In this document: positions 8,396-18,432 of the stretch, piece after piece
Layout: each line of letters starts with the position of its first letter
Numbering within the stretch: position 1 is the stretch's first letter
NCBI RefSeq assembly: GCF_028694605.1
Contig: NZ_JAQVKP010000007.1
Span: 1 to 64,000, forward strand
Direction: 5' to 3'
Length of the DNA stretch: 64,000 nt
Source of the DNA: Sulfurimonas sp.
GTDB lineage: Bacteria > Campylobacterota > Campylobacteria > Campylobacterales > Sulfurimonadaceae
Made by a program: the position numbers and the translations under genes
Notes under the pieces: model-generated
The model's input: only the letters and a program-made list of their open reading frames with translations
What the model was told of the DNA's origin: nothing
The model's database searches: none

Positions 8396-9320
8396 CATAG
8401 AAAAAATAAGAGCCGCCTATGAAAAAAGGGACTTGGTAGCACTGGATGCTTTGGCAGAGCCGACATACAGAATGATTAACCCTAGAAAAGATTTTCGCTC
8501 TGCTTTGATGCTCTCATGTCACAATCTTGACCATCTTTTGAAGATAGACTCTTTGAATGCGGATTGTATTATTTTAAATCTTGAGGATGGGGTTAGCAAG
8601 CAGGATAAGCCGTTTGGGCTCGTTTTGTGTGCGCTTTTTCTCGCCCATCACAATAGATGTGATAAAAAACTAGTTGTCCGTGTAAATGCGCTAAATGAGG
8701 GTGGATATGAGGAGATAGCATATCTTAACCAGTTTATGCCGGACGCTATCCGTGTGCCAAAGATAAAAAACAAAAAAGAGGTAGAGACCGTATATGAACT
8801 CTTAGATGCCAAAACGGAACTGCATCTCTCCATCGAAACCAAAGAGGGATGGGAAGCTATGTCTGAGCTTAAAATAGATAGAAAAGTGACTGCTTTTTAT
8901 CTTGGCATATTGGATCTTTTTGCAGATATGGGTCTTTCTCAAGCGCTCATTACAAGAGACAATCCTGCCGTGCACTATATACTTTCGCATTTTTTGATTA
9001 CGTGCAGAGTTATCGGCGTAAAACCTGTCTCTTTTGTCTATCAAGAGTATAAAAATACAGAAGAGTTTAAGATGTGGCTTGAGCTTGAAAAAAAGATCGG
9101 TTACGATGCCAAAGGGTGCATTTCACCTTCACAGGTACTTCTTGTAAATGAGATGTTTCAAGATAGTCAAAAAGAGATAGCACGAGCAAGAAACATTATC
9201 AAGCTGTTTGAACTCAAAAGAGCAGAGGGTATTACTGGATTTGAAGATGATATGTACGGATTTATCGATGAGCCGATTTACAAAGGCGCACTAGCGCTTT
9301 TACAAAAGCAAAAAAGCTAG
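8385..9320 (+). CDS. CitE-like HpcH/HpaI aldolase-family lyase
   Basis: A 311-residue TIM-barrel protein of the citrate lyase beta/malyl-CoA lyase group. It has ADCIILNLEDGVS with the characteristic acidic pair, VVRVNALNEGG (substrate-binding arginine), RVPKIKNKKEV, LSIETKEGW (metal-binding glutamate) and GILDLFADMGL. The true start is the second ATG (8385): AGGAGG at 8373-8378 is 6 nt upstream of it, whereas it abuts the first ATG at 8379. No citD/citF or CoA-transferase gene is adjacent, so it is unlikely to be part of citrate lyase; the substrate is unknown. Confidence 0.8.
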   Translation: MLNNIEKIRAAYEKRDLVALDALAEPTYRMINPRKDFRSALMLSCHNLDHLLKIDSLNADCIILNLEDGVSKQDKPFGLVLCALFLAHHNRCDKKLVVRVNALNEGGYEEIAYLNQFMPDAIRVPKIKNKKEVETVYELLDAKTELHLSIETKEGWEAMSELKIDRKVTAFYLGILDLFADMGLSQALITRDNPAVHYILSHFLITCRVIGVKPVSFVYQEYKNTEEFKMWLELEKKIGYDAKGCISPSQVLLVNEMFQDSQKEIARARNIIKLFELKRAEGITGFEDDMYGFIDEPIYKGALALLQKQKS

Positions 9321-9325
9321 AAGTT

Positions 9326-10204
9326 TTATCTCGCTAAATTATAAAAAACATTGTAGCGCACAAGTATCTTCTCATCAGGTCTTGGATAGCGGCTGTATGC
9401 AAACTCGATAGTCTCTTGTGTAGTCTGGTCAAGTACATGGTAACCGCTTGGTTGTAAAAATTTAAAGTCCGTCATATCTCCGTTTGGATGAAGATAAAAT
9501 TCCACTATATTGACTTTGTTGACATTCATATCATGGCGTATATTGACGCGCGCAACCCTGTTTAAAATCTCTTGCGTGATGCGGCGCATAATCTCTTGGT
9601 TGTCTATAAGATATTTTTGCTGCCCCTTGGTTAGTTTGCCAAACTCATCGCCGTAAAGCTCTCTCAAATCTGAATTGCCTACACTGCTGCCGCTTTTTTG
9701 CTTTGCCTTTTCTTCTTTGGCTTCTTGTGCTGTTTTATCTTCATAAAGCCAATCTAAAGATTCCTTTTTTTGTTCTTTTTTCTCTTCATGAAGCGGCACA
9801 AATGGTTTGGTTGGTGGAAGAGGTTCTGTTTTTAAAATAGGCTCTGCTTTTGCTTCTTCTTTTTGTATCTCTTTTTTTGTCTCATTTAGTTTAGGAGGTT
9901 TTTGAGATTGTGCTTTTTTGGGCTCATACTTTACAGGCGCTTTTGGCGCACTCTGAGGCATCTCTTTTAACTGGCTTCCCTTTGGCATCGGCGGTGCGAT
10001 ATCAGGCTGTTTTTGGATAACTTCCTTTACTTCGCCCGCATCTTTAAATTTTTTAGGCATCTCTTTGAGAGAAATTTTTATCTTATTTTCTTTTTTTTCC
10101 TCTTTTTTTATCTCCGGTGCCATAGTTCCAAGCAGCCAAAAGAGCAAAAGTATTAAAACATGTATCAAAAATGCGACAAATAGGGCAAAATAAGAGCGAT
10201 TCAA
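9326..10204 (-). CDS. tonB: TonB-like energy transducer
   Basis: Couples proton motive force to outer-membrane receptors. The protein has one N-terminal membrane anchor (7-27, IHVLILLLFWLL), a long Lys/Glu/Pro-rich spacer (35-175) that would cross the periplasm, and a C-terminal domain (about 200-292) with VNIVEFYLHPNGDMTDFKF and a YPRP motif near the end, typical of TonB C-terminal domains. No exbB/exbD or receptor gene is adjacent. It is convergent with the CitE-like gene (5 nt apart) and divergent from hemL. Confidence 0.8.
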   Translation of the reverse strand: MNRSYFALFVAFLIHVLILLLFWLLGTMAPEIKKEEKKENKIKISLKEMPKKFKDAGEVKEVIQKQPDIAPPMPKGSQLKEMPQSAPKAPVKYEPKKAQSQKPPKLNETKKEIQKEEAKAEPILKTEPLPPTKPFVPLHEEKKEQKKESLDWLYEDKTAQEAKEEKAKQKSGSSVGNSDLRELYGDEFGKLTKGQQKYLIDNQEIMRRITQEILNRVARVNIRHDMNVNKVNIVEFYLHPNGDMTDFKFLQPSGYHVLDQTTQETIEFAYSRYPRPDEKILVRYNVFYNLAR

Positions 10205-10268
10205 ATGATTCCGTTTAGTTAGAAATTTTTTTTGGGATTATAACCCATATAGATTAATACTACTTTGC

Positions 10269-10274
10269 TATAAT
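10269..10274 (+). promoter_or_regulatory. Promoter -10 box for hemL
   Basis: A perfect TATAAT in the context GCTATAATCAC lies 23 nt upstream of the hemL ATG, following a T-rich stretch. Campylobacterota sigma70 promoters typically have a strong -10 and no clear -35. The same 11-base context recurs upstream of leuD (16821). Confidence 0.6.
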
Positions 10275-10297
10275 CACATAAAAAATAAGGTTATTTT

Positions 10298-11590
10298 ATG
10301 AGCATAGACAATTCATTAAAAGCTTTTGAAGAAGCACAGCAACTTATCCCAGGTGGGGTAAACTCTCCTGTTAGAGCATTTAGAAGCGTTGGCGGAACGC
10401 CTCTTTTTATTGCAAAAGGCGAGGGTGCGTATCTTGTAGATGTTGACGGCAACAGATATGTGGACTATGTGCAGAGCTGGGGTCCGCTTCTTTTTGGACA
10501 TAGAGACGAGTCGATTGAAAGTGCAGTTATTGAGGCTGTAAAACATGGTCTTAGTTTTGGCGCACCTACACAAGCAGAGAGCGAGCTTGCAAAACTTGTT
10601 ATCTCTATGTTTGACTCCATCGAGAAGGTTCGTTTTGTAAGCAGCGGAACAGAAGCAGTCATGAGTGCTATCCGCCTTGCTCGCGGGTTTACTAGGCGTG
10701 ATGATATCGTAAAGTTTACCGGATGCTATCATGGGCACAGTGATTCGCTTTTGGTTCAAGCAGGAAGCGGTGCGGCAACTTTTGGCAACCCAAGCTCTCC
10801 GGGAGTTCCGGCTGATTTTACAAAACATACACTTTTGGCTGAGTACAACAATATCGAGAGTGTAAAGAAATGCTTTGCGGATTCTAAAGAGATTGCTTGT
10901 GTTATCATAGAGCCAATTGCAGGCAATATGGGGCTAGTTCCGGCTGATAAAGAGTTTTTGCATGAGCTAAGAGCGCTTTGCGATGCAAATGGCACCCTGC
11001 TTATATTTGATGAAGTTATGAGCGGTTTTCGTGCAACGCTTCATGGTGCAGAGTCGATTACGGGAGTTAAACCGGACATCGTAACACTGGGCAAAGTTAT
11101 CGGTGGCGGTATGCCTGTGGGCGCTTTTGGAGCAAGAGCAGAGATTATGGCAAAACTATCTCCTGAGGGGCCTGTTTATCAAGCAGGAACACTAAGCGGA
11201 AACCCTGTAGCTATGGCGGCAGGACTTGCAGCTATCTCAAAGCTTAAAAACAATCCGCAAGTTATCTCTGTTTTGGATGAGAGAGCAAAAAGACTCGTTG
11301 AGGGAATGCAAAAAGAGGCAGCTGCATGCGGTATAGCTATGCAGATAGATACAAGAGGGAGTATGTTTGGCTTTTTCTTTAACCAAAACCCTGTTAAAAA
11401 CTTTGCGGATGCTTGCAAATCAGATGAGGCACTTTTTGCAAAATTCCACGCTATGATGCTGCAAGAGGGCTTTTACTTCGCATGTTCACTTTATGAGACC
11501 GGTTTTATCTCCACTGCAACAACGGATGAGATGATTGAAGAGACCATAAAAGCAAGTGGCAGAGTTTTCAAGGCGCTTACAAATGGCTGA
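10298..11590 (+). CDS. hemL: Glutamate-1-semialdehyde 2,1-aminomutase
   Basis: PLP enzyme that makes 5-aminolevulinate, the committed tetrapyrrole precursor in the C5 pathway. The 430-residue protein matches the family length; FDEVMSGFR and [16 protein letters not shown] (PLP lysine K266) form the class-III aminotransferase signature, and the N terminus has [10 protein letters not shown] as in HemL. It leads a three-gene plus-strand operon with two small membrane proteins. hemD lies about 19 kb away, so heme genes are dispersed. Confidence 0.97.
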   Translation: MSIDNSLKAFEEAQQLIPGGVNSPVRAFRSVGGTPLFIAKGEGAYLVDVDGNRYVDYVQSWGPLLFGHRDESIESAVIEAVKHGLSFGAPTQAESELAKLVISMFDSIEKVRFVSSGTEAVMSAIRLARGFTRRDDIVKFTGCYHGHSDSLLVQAGSGAATFGNPSSPGVPADFTKHTLLAEYNNIESVKKCFADSKEIACVIIEPIAGNMGLVPADKEFLHELRALCDANGTLLIFDEVMSGFRATLHGAESITGVKPDIVTLGKVIGGGMPVGAFGARAEIMAKLSPEGPVYQAGTLSGNPVAMAAGLAAISKLKNNPQVISVLDERAKRLVEGMQKEAAACGIAMQIDTRGSMFGFFFNQNPVKNFADACKSDEALFAKFHAMMLQEGFYFACSLYETGFISTATTDEMIEETIKASGRVFKALTNG

Positions 11591-11912
11591 GAACAAAGAG
11601 GAGCAAAAAGCTCCTAGAATCAAGCCTATCATCGAAGCGGCAGACAGTCTGTCTCTTGGAATTTCTATGGTTGTGGCTGTGCTTATGGGTGTCGGAATCG
11701 GCTTCATACTAAAAAATATGACAGGTGTTTTTTGGACACTTTGGATAGGTGTTTTTATAGGTGTCGCAGCGGCAGTGTTAAATGTCTATAAAGCATACTC
11801 TAAGCAGTATAAAAGCTACGAAGAGCTTGCAAAACAGCCACGCTATGCCATCAAAAAAGAGCTTCAAGACGATGAAGATGACGAAGAGGATTATGGTGAA
11901 AAAAACCGTTAA
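11583..11912 (+). CDS. AtpZ/AtpI-like small membrane protein
   Basis: A 109-residue protein with two hydrophobic segments (about 25-47 and 53-73) joined by a short KNMTGVFWT turn and an acidic C-terminal tail ([12 protein letters not shown]). This matches the AtpZ/AtpI (F0F1-ATPase subunit/assembly) family in layout and in the [18 protein letters not shown] helix. The start is ATG 11583, overlapping the hemL stop by 8 nt; an upstream in-frame ATG lies deep inside hemL. No ATP synthase gene is nearby, but position after hemL is recalled from Campylobacter. Confidence 0.75.
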   Translation: MAENKEEQKAPRIKPIIEAADSLSLGISMVVAVLMGVGIGFILKNMTGVFWTLWIGVFIGVAAAVLNVYKAYSKQYKSYEELAKQPRYAIKKELQDDEDDEEDYGEKNR

Positions 11913-12396
11913 GTCTCTTCTCGCGCTTGAACTCTCTATTTTGCTAAGCGCATTTTTCTCTTTTTCCTTTTTTATAAACCTGCAAGTTGCATTTTTAAGC
12001 AGTTTTTTTATCATTGTAGGTTCAATGCATGCTTACAAAAACATGATAAAAACAAAGATACAAAACGAAGAGATAGAAGAGCAAAGAGATGAGTTAGACA
12101 GGGTGCTTGACCCGTACGAACTAGATGATAATGCGCCCATCAGCGAAAAACCTATAGATGAACTTGATCTAAAGGCAATCGTTAAAGAGGAGAAAAAAAA
12201 GATAAAACTCCTTAATCTAAGCGATATCAAAAAAGGCTCAAGCGCCTCTTTTTCAGCTTATAGGCTAGTTCCTTATCTTTTTTTGATTATCGCTTTTATA
12301 GCACTAAAAAACAACGAACTGCTGGATATAGCAGTCTATCTTCCATCACTTTTTTTAGGTATCGTTGCCGGGTATGTTACTATGAGAGAATCATAG
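11893..12396 (+). CDS. Membrane protein of unknown function
   Basis: A 167-residue protein not recognised. It has hydrophobic segments at about 8-25 and 28-45, a charged middle (50-115) and two more hydrophobic segments near the C terminus (120-140 and 145-160). The chosen start is ATG 11893, preceded by GAGGA and overlapping the AtpZ-like gene by 20 nt; longer in-frame starts would overlap that gene much further. The layout suggests translational coupling with the upstream gene. It converges with the gene at 12380 and overlaps it by 17 nt. Confidence 0.7.
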   Translation: MVKKTVKSLLALELSILLSAFFSFSFFINLQVAFLSSFFIIVGSMHAYKNMIKTKIQNEEIEEQRDELDRVLDPYELDDNAPISEKPIDELDLKAIVKEEKKKIKLLNLSDIKKGSSASFSAYRLVPYLFLIIAFIALKNNELLDIAVYLPSLFLGIVAGYVTMRES

Positions 12397-13063
12397 GGAT
12401 ATTGATAGTAATCTTTTTTTGGATATCAATGTAGAAGTTTGTGTTTGCAACTAAAACCTTTAACTCGTTAAGTTTCTCTTCATCTGCATTTTTTGCAGAC
12501 ACTTCAATAGAAAAAAGTGAGTATTTCTTCTCTTCAAATTTGATATGCTCGCCGATTCTGTAAAATATCTTTGTTACTATATTTTCATTTTTTTCATAAC
12601 AGGCATAAACTTTATTGAGCAGTTTGATAAAGTTGTTTGAGTCGATAATGATATCGGGAATAGTAGGGTCAAAATCTTTTTCAAAAACTATTTTTGAGTT
12701 TATAGAGTAAGAGAGGATACACAAATCCACCAGTGCGTAGATATTTGTCGATTCTCCGATTGGTTTTGGTTTGTTTATCTTGAAAGAGGGCGCTTGGTAA
12801 AGTTTGATACCGATTGCTTCATCGCTCTCATAACCCACGGTAATAGCAAAAAATTTATAACGCCCAAACTCCAACTCCAAAAATGTAGTTTTAAATCCAA
12901 AAGAGATGTTGGCGTAGGATGTAGCAAGGTTAAAAAGTTCTTCCGTTGTAGCAGAGCCGAGCAAGAACTGTGCTTCGGCGTTTAAAGAGATGATTTTTCC
13001 GGCTGCGCTAAAGAGTATGAAAGGGTTGTAGTCATACTCTATCCATTGCTGCTCAAAAGTCAT
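12380..13063 (-). CDS. PAS-like domain protein next to rpoD
   Basis: A 227-residue soluble protein. The first 100 residues read like a PAS sensor domain (YNPFILFSAAGKIISLNAEAQFLLG, with the typical 'what is recorded/imagined' strand-turn-strand). The C-terminal half (125-227) has a pattern faintly like a histidine-kinase ATPase domain (IIIDSNNFIKLLNKVY, then strands) but lacks recognisable N, G1 and G2 boxes and a phosphoaccepting histidine. It is therefore probably not an active kinase. It lies 8 nt downstream of rpoD and is likely co-transcribed. Function unknown. Confidence 0.65.
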   Translation of the reverse strand: MTFEQQWIEYDYNPFILFSAAGKIISLNAEAQFLLGSATTEELFNLATSYANISFGFKTTFLELEFGRYKFFAITVGYESDEAIGIKLYQAPSFKINKPKPIGESTNIYALVDLCILSYSINSKIVFEKDFDPTIPDIIIDSNNFIKLLNKVYACYEKNENIVTKIFYRIGEHIKFEEKKYSLFSIEVSAKNADEEKLNELKVLVANTNFYIDIQKKITINIPMILS

Positions 13064-13071
13064 CGTTCTTA

Positions 13072-14943
13072 CTACTCTTCTATATAATTTTTAAGTTTTC
13101 TTCCGACTTTAGGGTGTTTGAGCTTTTTGATAGCGCTTGACTCTATTTGGCGGACTCTTTCACGTGTTACATTAAGCTCTTTGCCAATCTCTTCAAGCGT
13201 TCTGTCGGACTCATCATCCATGATACCAAAGCGTAGTTTGATAACGGCTTTTTCTCTTTCGTTTAGCTGCTCAAGAACCTGCTCGATTTGTACACGTAAG
13301 TCATCTTTCAAAATTGCATCTGATGGAGAGAGAGACATTTTGTCTTCGATAAAATCACCGAATCTTCCGTCATCTTCGCTTCCTATAGGTGCTTCAAGAC
13401 TTATAGGCTCTTTTGTGATTTTAATGACATTTTTTACTTTCTCAACAGAGAGACCGACCTCTTGTGCGATTATCTCAACATCCGGTTCTCTCCCGTGTTC
13501 TTGGAGATGTTTGCGCATAATCTTGTTAATGCGGTTTATGGTCTCTATCATGTGAATCGGGATACGAATCGTTCTTGCCTGATCGGCTATGGCACGGCTG
13601 ATTGCCTGACGAATCCACCATGTTGCATAGGTTGAAAACTTATACCCTTTTTGGTATTCAAACTTGTCAACTGCCTTCATGAGACCGATATTTCCCTCTT
13701 GGATAAGGTCAAGGAACGGCAAGCCTCTGTTTGTATAGCGTTTTGCGATAGAGACAACAAGTCTAAGGTTTGATTTAGCCATCTTTGTTTTTGAAACTTC
13801 GGAGATATTTTTTCCACGCTTAATTTGTTCTAAAATATCTGCAAGTTTTTCAGGCTCCATATCAAAACTGTTTTTTGATGCCTCTTTTGTCTGTACAAGC
13901 TTTTTGATTTCCATATAGGTACTTACCATGGTTGCTTCAGGAACCATAGCCGCAATATCCTCTTTGTTCAAATCACAAATTTTGTCAACTAAAATTTTAT
14001 GGTTTGCTTTAAGTGTTGCATTGAAAAGCGGAAGCTTGTACTCAAGCCTTCTGAGTTCTCTATCGTAACCCTCGTCACTTTTGAGTGCAGTCTCCATTGC
14101 TTTTACAAGTTCATTGATAAGCTTAGAAGTAGGACCAAGGTCTAAGAGTTTTTCTTTGAGAGTTTTCTTTTTAAAAGTTACCGTCATATAGTACAAAACA
14201 GTATCCGGAGTAAGTTCTCCATCCGCATCTTCCGGAAGCTTTTCTGCCAGTTTTACCCACTCTTTTTTTGCTTTTTCAAGTGCTTTAAAGCTTGTAGTTA
14301 CCTTTTCTACTCTGCTTTTATCTTTTGCGGTAAGCACTTTTTCGACAACTTCTTCTTCATCATTTTCGTCAATATCATCTTCGCTCTCATCAGCATCTTC
14401 GCCGTCATCTTTTTCATCTTCAAAGCTCTTAAAAAGCTCTTTTACTCTTCTCTCACGGTTGATAAGCGGCTCTCTGTAATCAAGAATAAAGTCAATAAGA
14501 TAAGGAACAGAGCAGATTGCATCGATAATAATGCTCTCACCCATCTCAATTTTTTTAGAGATTTCTATCTCCTCTTCTTTTGTTAAAAGTGGGATTTGCC
14601 CCATTTCGCGCAGATACATACGAACAGGAGAGTCGGAGCGGGACCATTCTAGGAGCTCGTGCTCTTTTAAGATGTCAAATTCATCCGTCTCATTGTTCTC
14701 AATCATTTTTCGCTGTGCACTTTTTCTCGCTTCAGCTTCTTTGTCGTTGAGAAGTTTTGCATGCTCGGATGAAGTATGGATACATGTTTTATGTTTTTCT
14801 ATAAGTTTGTGGATAGTTGCAGCTTGTGCGGCTGTCGGTTGTTTGTCAAAAAGTTCTAAAAGCGCTTCGTAAGTGGAACACTCTTTTGGTTTTTGATTGG
14901 CAAAAAATGCTTCAATAGCCTTGTTGAGTTCTTTTGCTGTCAT
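13072..14943 (-). CDS. rpoD: Primary sigma factor sigma-70
   Basis: Directs RNA polymerase to housekeeping promoters. The 623-residue protein shows region 1.2 ([18 protein letters not shown]), a large acidic non-conserved region (about 180-220, many Asp/Glu), region 2 ([21 protein letters not shown] and [15 protein letters not shown], -10 recognition), region 3 ([13 protein letters not shown]) and region 4.2 with a helix-turn-helix ([17 protein letters not shown]). It is divergent from flgF. The PAS-like gene follows directly. Confidence 0.97.
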   Translation of the reverse strand: MTAKELNKAIEAFFANQKPKECSTYEALLELFDKQPTAAQAATIHKLIEKHKTCIHTSSEHAKLLNDKEAEARKSAQRKMIENNETDEFDILKEHELLEWSRSDSPVRMYLREMGQIPLLTKEEEIEISKKIEMGESIIIDAICSVPYLIDFILDYREPLINRERRVKELFKSFEDEKDDGEDADESEDDIDENDEEEVVEKVLTAKDKSRVEKVTTSFKALEKAKKEWVKLAEKLPEDADGELTPDTVLYYMTVTFKKKTLKEKLLDLGPTSKLINELVKAMETALKSDEGYDRELRRLEYKLPLFNATLKANHKILVDKICDLNKEDIAAMVPEATMVSTYMEIKKLVQTKEASKNSFDMEPEKLADILEQIKRGKNISEVSKTKMAKSNLRLVVSIAKRYTNRGLPFLDLIQEGNIGLMKAVDKFEYQKGYKFSTYATWWIRQAISRAIADQARTIRIPIHMIETINRINKIMRKHLQEHGREPDVEIIAQEVGLSVEKVKNVIKITKEPISLEAPIGSEDDGRFGDFIEDKMSLSPSDAILKDDLRVQIEQVLEQLNEREKAVIKLRFGIMDDESDRTLEEIGKELNVTRERVRQIESSAIKKLKHPKVGRKLKNYIEE

Positions 14944-15098
14944 ATTTGGGGTACACCTTGTCTGGATGGTTAAGATTTTTTAAAGGTGGATTATACCCAA
15001 ATAACATTAATACATGCTTTTTAAGAGAGTTTTGCATGAAATTTAATATTGGAACATACTTTGCTTCTAGTGGTCAATATTTCAAAAAAAGGCACACG

Positions 15099-15920
15099 AT
15101 GCAAAGTGGGTATTACTCTTCGGCAGCGGGAATGGTGACACAGTTCAACCGTCTTGATACCATTGCAAACAACCTCGCAAATGTCAATACGGCAGGTTTT
15201 AAAGAAGACAGCTTGATTGTCGGTGATTTCTTGCGTCTTTACAAAGAGGCAAGAGATGAACTTCCAAATGCAAACCATACAAAAGAGGCCGCACAGTTTT
15301 TGAATCGTGCGATGAACAAAGCTCCTCAGGTTGTTGATGCATTTACGGACTATTCGCTTGGAAATATGCAAAAAAGCGACAACTCCTTAGATATGGCTCT
15401 TTCAAAAGAGGGGCTTTTCTTTTTAGTAAAAACTCCTAACGGTGTACGTTTAACAAGAGATGGATCTTTTACGAAAGATGATGAAGGGAAGCTTATTACA
15501 AAGCAGGGGTATGAAGTATTGCCAAGCGACTACTTTATTACAAATCAGCCTGTTGTACTTAACCAAGGCGATAGTGCTATTGAGATAGACAAAAATGGGC
15601 AGATTTTTACAAATGCTGGCGGCGGTATGACGCTTGAAGCGGCACAAAGACTCTTTATAGTACAGCCTGACAATGTAGCTCTTCTAAAAAAAGAGGGGAA
15701 TAGTCTTTACAAATATGAAGGTGATACAGAATTTATTAGTGTTGATGAAAGCGAGGCTGTAAAACAAGGATTTGTCGAAAAAAGCAATGTCAATGCCGTA
15801 AAGATGATGACACAGCTTATAGAGGCAAATCGTTTAGTTGGGATGTACCAAAAAGCAATGGATACACAGATGAACGACATGAACCGTGACGCAATTGAAA
15901 AAATTGCCAGAAAATCTTAA
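15099..15920 (+). CDS. flgF: Flagellar basal-body rod protein FlgF
   Basis: Proximal rod component of the flagellum. The protein (273 residues from ATG 15099) starts with MQSGYYSSAAGMVTQ and has the rod-protein signature LDTIANNLANVNTAGFKED, plus the C-terminal rod-type segment (SNVNAVKMMTQLIEANR). Longer in-frame starts exist upstream but would add 55 residues without homology to rod proteins and run into rpoD, so the ATG after AAAAAGG was chosen. flgG follows after 18 nt, the usual pairing in Campylobacterota. Confidence 0.9.
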   Translation: MQSGYYSSAAGMVTQFNRLDTIANNLANVNTAGFKEDSLIVGDFLRLYKEARDELPNANHTKEAAQFLNRAMNKAPQVVDAFTDYSLGNMQKSDNSLDMALSKEGLFFLVKTPNGVRLTRDGSFTKDDEGKLITKQGYEVLPSDYFITNQPVVLNQGDSAIEIDKNGQIFTNAGGGMTLEAAQRLFIVQPDNVALLKKEGNSLYKYEGDTEFISVDESEAVKQGFVEKSNVNAVKMMTQLIEANRLVGMYQKAMDTQMNDMNRDAIEKIARKS

Positions 15921-15938
15921 GAACCAAGGACTTAAACC

Positions 15939-16727
15939 ATGATGCAATCACTCTATACTGCTTCTACCGGAATGCTGGGGATGCAGACACAAATCGATAC
16001 CACGGCAAACAACATTGCCAATGTCAACACAATAGGATTTAAAAAGTCTCGTGCAGAGTTTGCAGATTTGATGTACAAGGTTATGGAGTATGCAGGAACA
16101 TCCACAAGCGATGTTACCAAAAGTCCTACCGGTATAGAAGTCGGTCTTGGCGTGCGTGCTACTGCCATCAACAAGATATTTTCCGAGGGGAGCTTAAAGC
16201 AGACGGATAATCAGCTTGATATGGCAGTGACCGGAAGAGGATTTTTTAAACTTGAGCTGCCTGACGGAAGTGAAGTTTACTCAAGAAACGGTGCATTTAA
16301 AGTAGATGAAAACGGCTCAATCGTAAACAGTGACGGCTACAGACTTGTTCCCGAAGTTGTTATCCCGCCTGATGCTACAAATATAAGTATCGGTACGGAT
16401 GGAACAGTAAGTGTTATTCAACCGGGACAAGCACAGGCAACGCAAATAGGTCAAATTACACTTACCAACTTTATAAATCCGGCGGGTCTTCACTCAATGG
16501 GAGATAATCTCTACCTAGAGACTGACAGTTCAGGACAGCCGGTAGAGGGAACTCCGGGAATAGACGGTCTTGGAGTTTTACGACAAGGTTTTGTGGAGTT
16601 GAGCAATGTTGAACTTGTTGTTGAACTTACGGACCTTATCACCGGACAGCGTGCTTATGATTCAAACTCTAAAGTTATTACAACAAGTGATGAGATGCTT
16701 CAAACAGTCAATAATCTTAAAAGATAA
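15939..16727 (+). CDS. flgG: Flagellar basal-body rod protein FlgG
   Basis: Distal rod protein, 262 residues, the usual FlgG length. It shows the N-terminal MMQSLYTASTGMLGMQ, the signature DTTANNIANVNTIGFKKSR, the central TDNQLDMAVTGRGFFK, and the C-terminal ELVVELTDLITGQRAYDSNSK heptad region that packs in the rod core. It is followed by a stem-loop terminator candidate, so flgF-flgG probably form a complete transcription unit. Confidence 0.96.
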   Translation: MMQSLYTASTGMLGMQTQIDTTANNIANVNTIGFKKSRAEFADLMYKVMEYAGTSTSDVTKSPTGIEVGLGVRATAINKIFSEGSLKQTDNQLDMAVTGRGFFKLELPDGSEVYSRNGAFKVDENGSIVNSDGYRLVPEVVIPPDATNISIGTDGTVSVIQPGQAQATQIGQITLTNFINPAGLHSMGDNLYLETDSSGQPVEGTPGIDGLGVLRQGFVELSNVELVVELTDLITGQRAYDSNSKVITTSDEMLQTVNNLKR

Positions 16728-16743
16728 TAACCTCTCTTTAGCG

Positions 16744-16773
16744 GCGTGATACTAATAAATATCACGCTATTCT
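16744..16773 (+). terminator. Terminator-like stem-loop after flgG
   Basis: A perfect 8-bp inverted repeat GCGTGATA (16744-16751) / TATCACGC (16760-16767) with an 8-nt loop, followed by a T-rich tract TATTCTTT. It lies 16 nt after the flgG stop, so a factor-independent terminator is the simplest reading. Confidence 0.65.
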
Positions 16774-16820
16774 TTACTTTCAATTATTATCTCTTTATAA
16801 AACTAAAATCTCCTTTTAGC

Positions 16821-16826
16821 TATAAT
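16821..16826 (+). promoter_or_regulatory. Promoter -10 box for leuDB
   Basis: TATAAT in the context GCTATAATCAC, 35 nt upstream of the leuD ATG and downstream of the flgG terminator. The context is identical to that before hemL. Confidence 0.6.
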
Positions 16827-16861
16827 CACGAAATTATTTTAAAATAAAGTTGGGAATTTCT

Positions 16862-17365
16862 ATGCAAAAAGCAAATATTGACGGTAAAGTTTGGAGATTT
16901 GGAAAAGATATTGACACTGATTTGATTATTGCCGCACGCTACCTGAACACATCGGTTCCGGAGGAGCTGGCAAAGCATGTTATGGAAGATGCGGACCCGG
17001 AGTTTGTAAAGAAAATGAGCAGAGGCGATGTTATAGTTGCAGGTGAAAATTTCGGCTGCGGAAGTTCTCGCGAACATGCACCTATAGCACTTAAAGCTGC
17101 CGGTGTTGCTGCCGTTATCGCTCCTACATTTGCAAGAATTTTTTATCGCAATGCGTTTAATATGGGGCTTCCGATTTTTGAACTTCAAGAGAGTGATGAG
17201 ATAGCTGAGGGCGACAAGATAAGCGTTGACATGAATAATGGAACAGTAACCAACCAAACTACAGGAAAAATATATAAATTTATCCCGATTCCCGCATTTA
17301 TGCAAGAGCTTATTGATGCCGGCGGGCTTATGAATTATGCACAAAACGAAATTAAAGGAAAGTAA
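16862..17365 (+). CDS. leuD: 3-Isopropylmalate dehydratase small subunit
   Basis: Small (swivel-domain) subunit of isopropylmalate isomerase in leucine synthesis, 167 residues. It shows [16 protein letters not shown] near the N terminus and [17 protein letters not shown], the family signature, at about 60-77. The ATG 16862 was preferred over an upstream TTG at 16850 because the protein then begins at the usual place. Its stop overlaps the leuB ATG by one base (TAATG). leuC is not in the window. Confidence 0.95.
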   Translation: MQKANIDGKVWRFGKDIDTDLIIAARYLNTSVPEELAKHVMEDADPEFVKKMSRGDVIVAGENFGCGSSREHAPIALKAAGVAAVIAPTFARIFYRNAFNMGLPIFELQESDEIAEGDKISVDMNNGTVTNQTTGKIYKFIPIPAFMQELIDAGGLMNYAQNEIKGK

Positions 17366-18432
17366 TGAAAACATATAAAATTGCACTTATAAAAGGCGAT
17401 GGAATCGGTCCTGAGATTATTGATGAGGCTGTAAAGGTTTTGGATGCGGTGGCTTCATGCTGTGATATAGAGTTCTCTTACGAAGAGGCTTTGATGGGCG
17501 GTTGTGCTTACGATATCACAGGCGATCCGCTTCCTCAAGAGACAATCAATATCTCATTAAATAGTGATGCGGTGCTTTTTGGTGCCATCGGCGGACAAAA
17601 ATGGGACAGCCTTCCTCGTGAGAAACGCCCTGAGAGCGGACTTTTGAGATTTCGTAAAGAGCTTGGTGTTTATGCCAATCTTCGTCCTGCAACTGTTTTT
17701 GACGAACTTATAAATGCTTCTTCACTCAAACCTGAAGTGGTAAAAGGCGTTGATTTGATGGTGGTTCGCGAGCTTATCGGCGGTATCTATTTTGGCGAGC
17801 CAAAAGGGCGTGACGAGAACAGGGGATGGAACACTATGGTTTATACCCGTGAAGAGATTGTAAGAATCGCACATCAGGCATTTAAAATCGCTATGACAAG
17901 GAGCAAAAGAGTCTGCTCCATAGACAAAGCAAATGTTTTGGATGTTTCGCAGCTTTGGAGAGAAGTGGTAACAGAAGTTGCACGCGAGTACCCTGAAGTT
18001 GAACTATCTCACATGTATGTTGACAATGCGGCAATGCAGCTTATCCGTGACCCTAGACAGTTCGATGTTATGCTTACGGGAAATATTTTTGGAGATATAC
18101 TAAGTGATGAGGCAAGCATGCTCTCAGGCTCTATCGGACTGCTTCCATCAGCGTCGGTAGGAGCTAAGATAGGCGTTTATGAACCTATCCACGGCTCAGC
18201 GCCGGACATCGCAGGACAGGGGATAGCAAACCCGATTGCAACAATTCTTTCGGCTTCTATGATGCTTAGATATGCTTTAGGCGAAAATGAAGCGGCCGAT
18301 AAGATAGACAATGCCGTTAAAAGAGCGCTTAAAGATGGGTACAGAACAAAAGATTTGGCGCAGTATGACGCAAAAGAGGTCTGTTCTACAAGCGAAATGG
18401 GTTCTATTATCGCTAATTATGCGGCAAAATGA
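17365..18432 (+). CDS. leuB: 3-Isopropylmalate dehydrogenase
   Basis: NAD-dependent oxidative decarboxylase of leucine synthesis, 355 residues. It begins with the beta-decarboxylating dehydrogenase fold ([21 protein letters not shown]), carries the substrate arginines in [16 protein letters not shown], and the signature [20 protein letters not shown] with metal-binding aspartates. The C-terminal [17 protein letters not shown] binds NAD. It overlaps leuD by 1 nt and the TPR gene by 4 nt, indicating a coupled operon. Confidence 0.96.
   Translation: MKTYKIALIKGDGIGPEIIDEAVKVLDAVASCCDIEFSYEEALMGGCAYDITGDPLPQETINISLNSDAVLFGAIGGQKWDSLPREKRPESGLLRFRKELGVYANLRPATVFDELINASSLKPEVVKGVDLMVVRELIGGIYFGEPKGRDENRGWNTMVYTREEIVRIAHQAFKIAMTRSKRVCSIDKANVLDVSQLWREVVTEVAREYPEVELSHMYVDNAAMQLIRDPRQFDVMLTGNIFGDILSDEASMLSGSIGLLPSASVGAKIGVYEPIHGSAPDIAGQGIANPIATILSASMMLRYALGENEAADKIDNAVKRALKDGYRTKDLAQYDAKEVCSTSEMGSIIANYAAK

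Noticed and set aside
14934-15098. 55-residue N-terminal extension of FlgF
   Set aside because: Rod proteins start with the MQSGYYSSAAGM-type sequence; the extension overlaps rpoD and has no rod-protein features.
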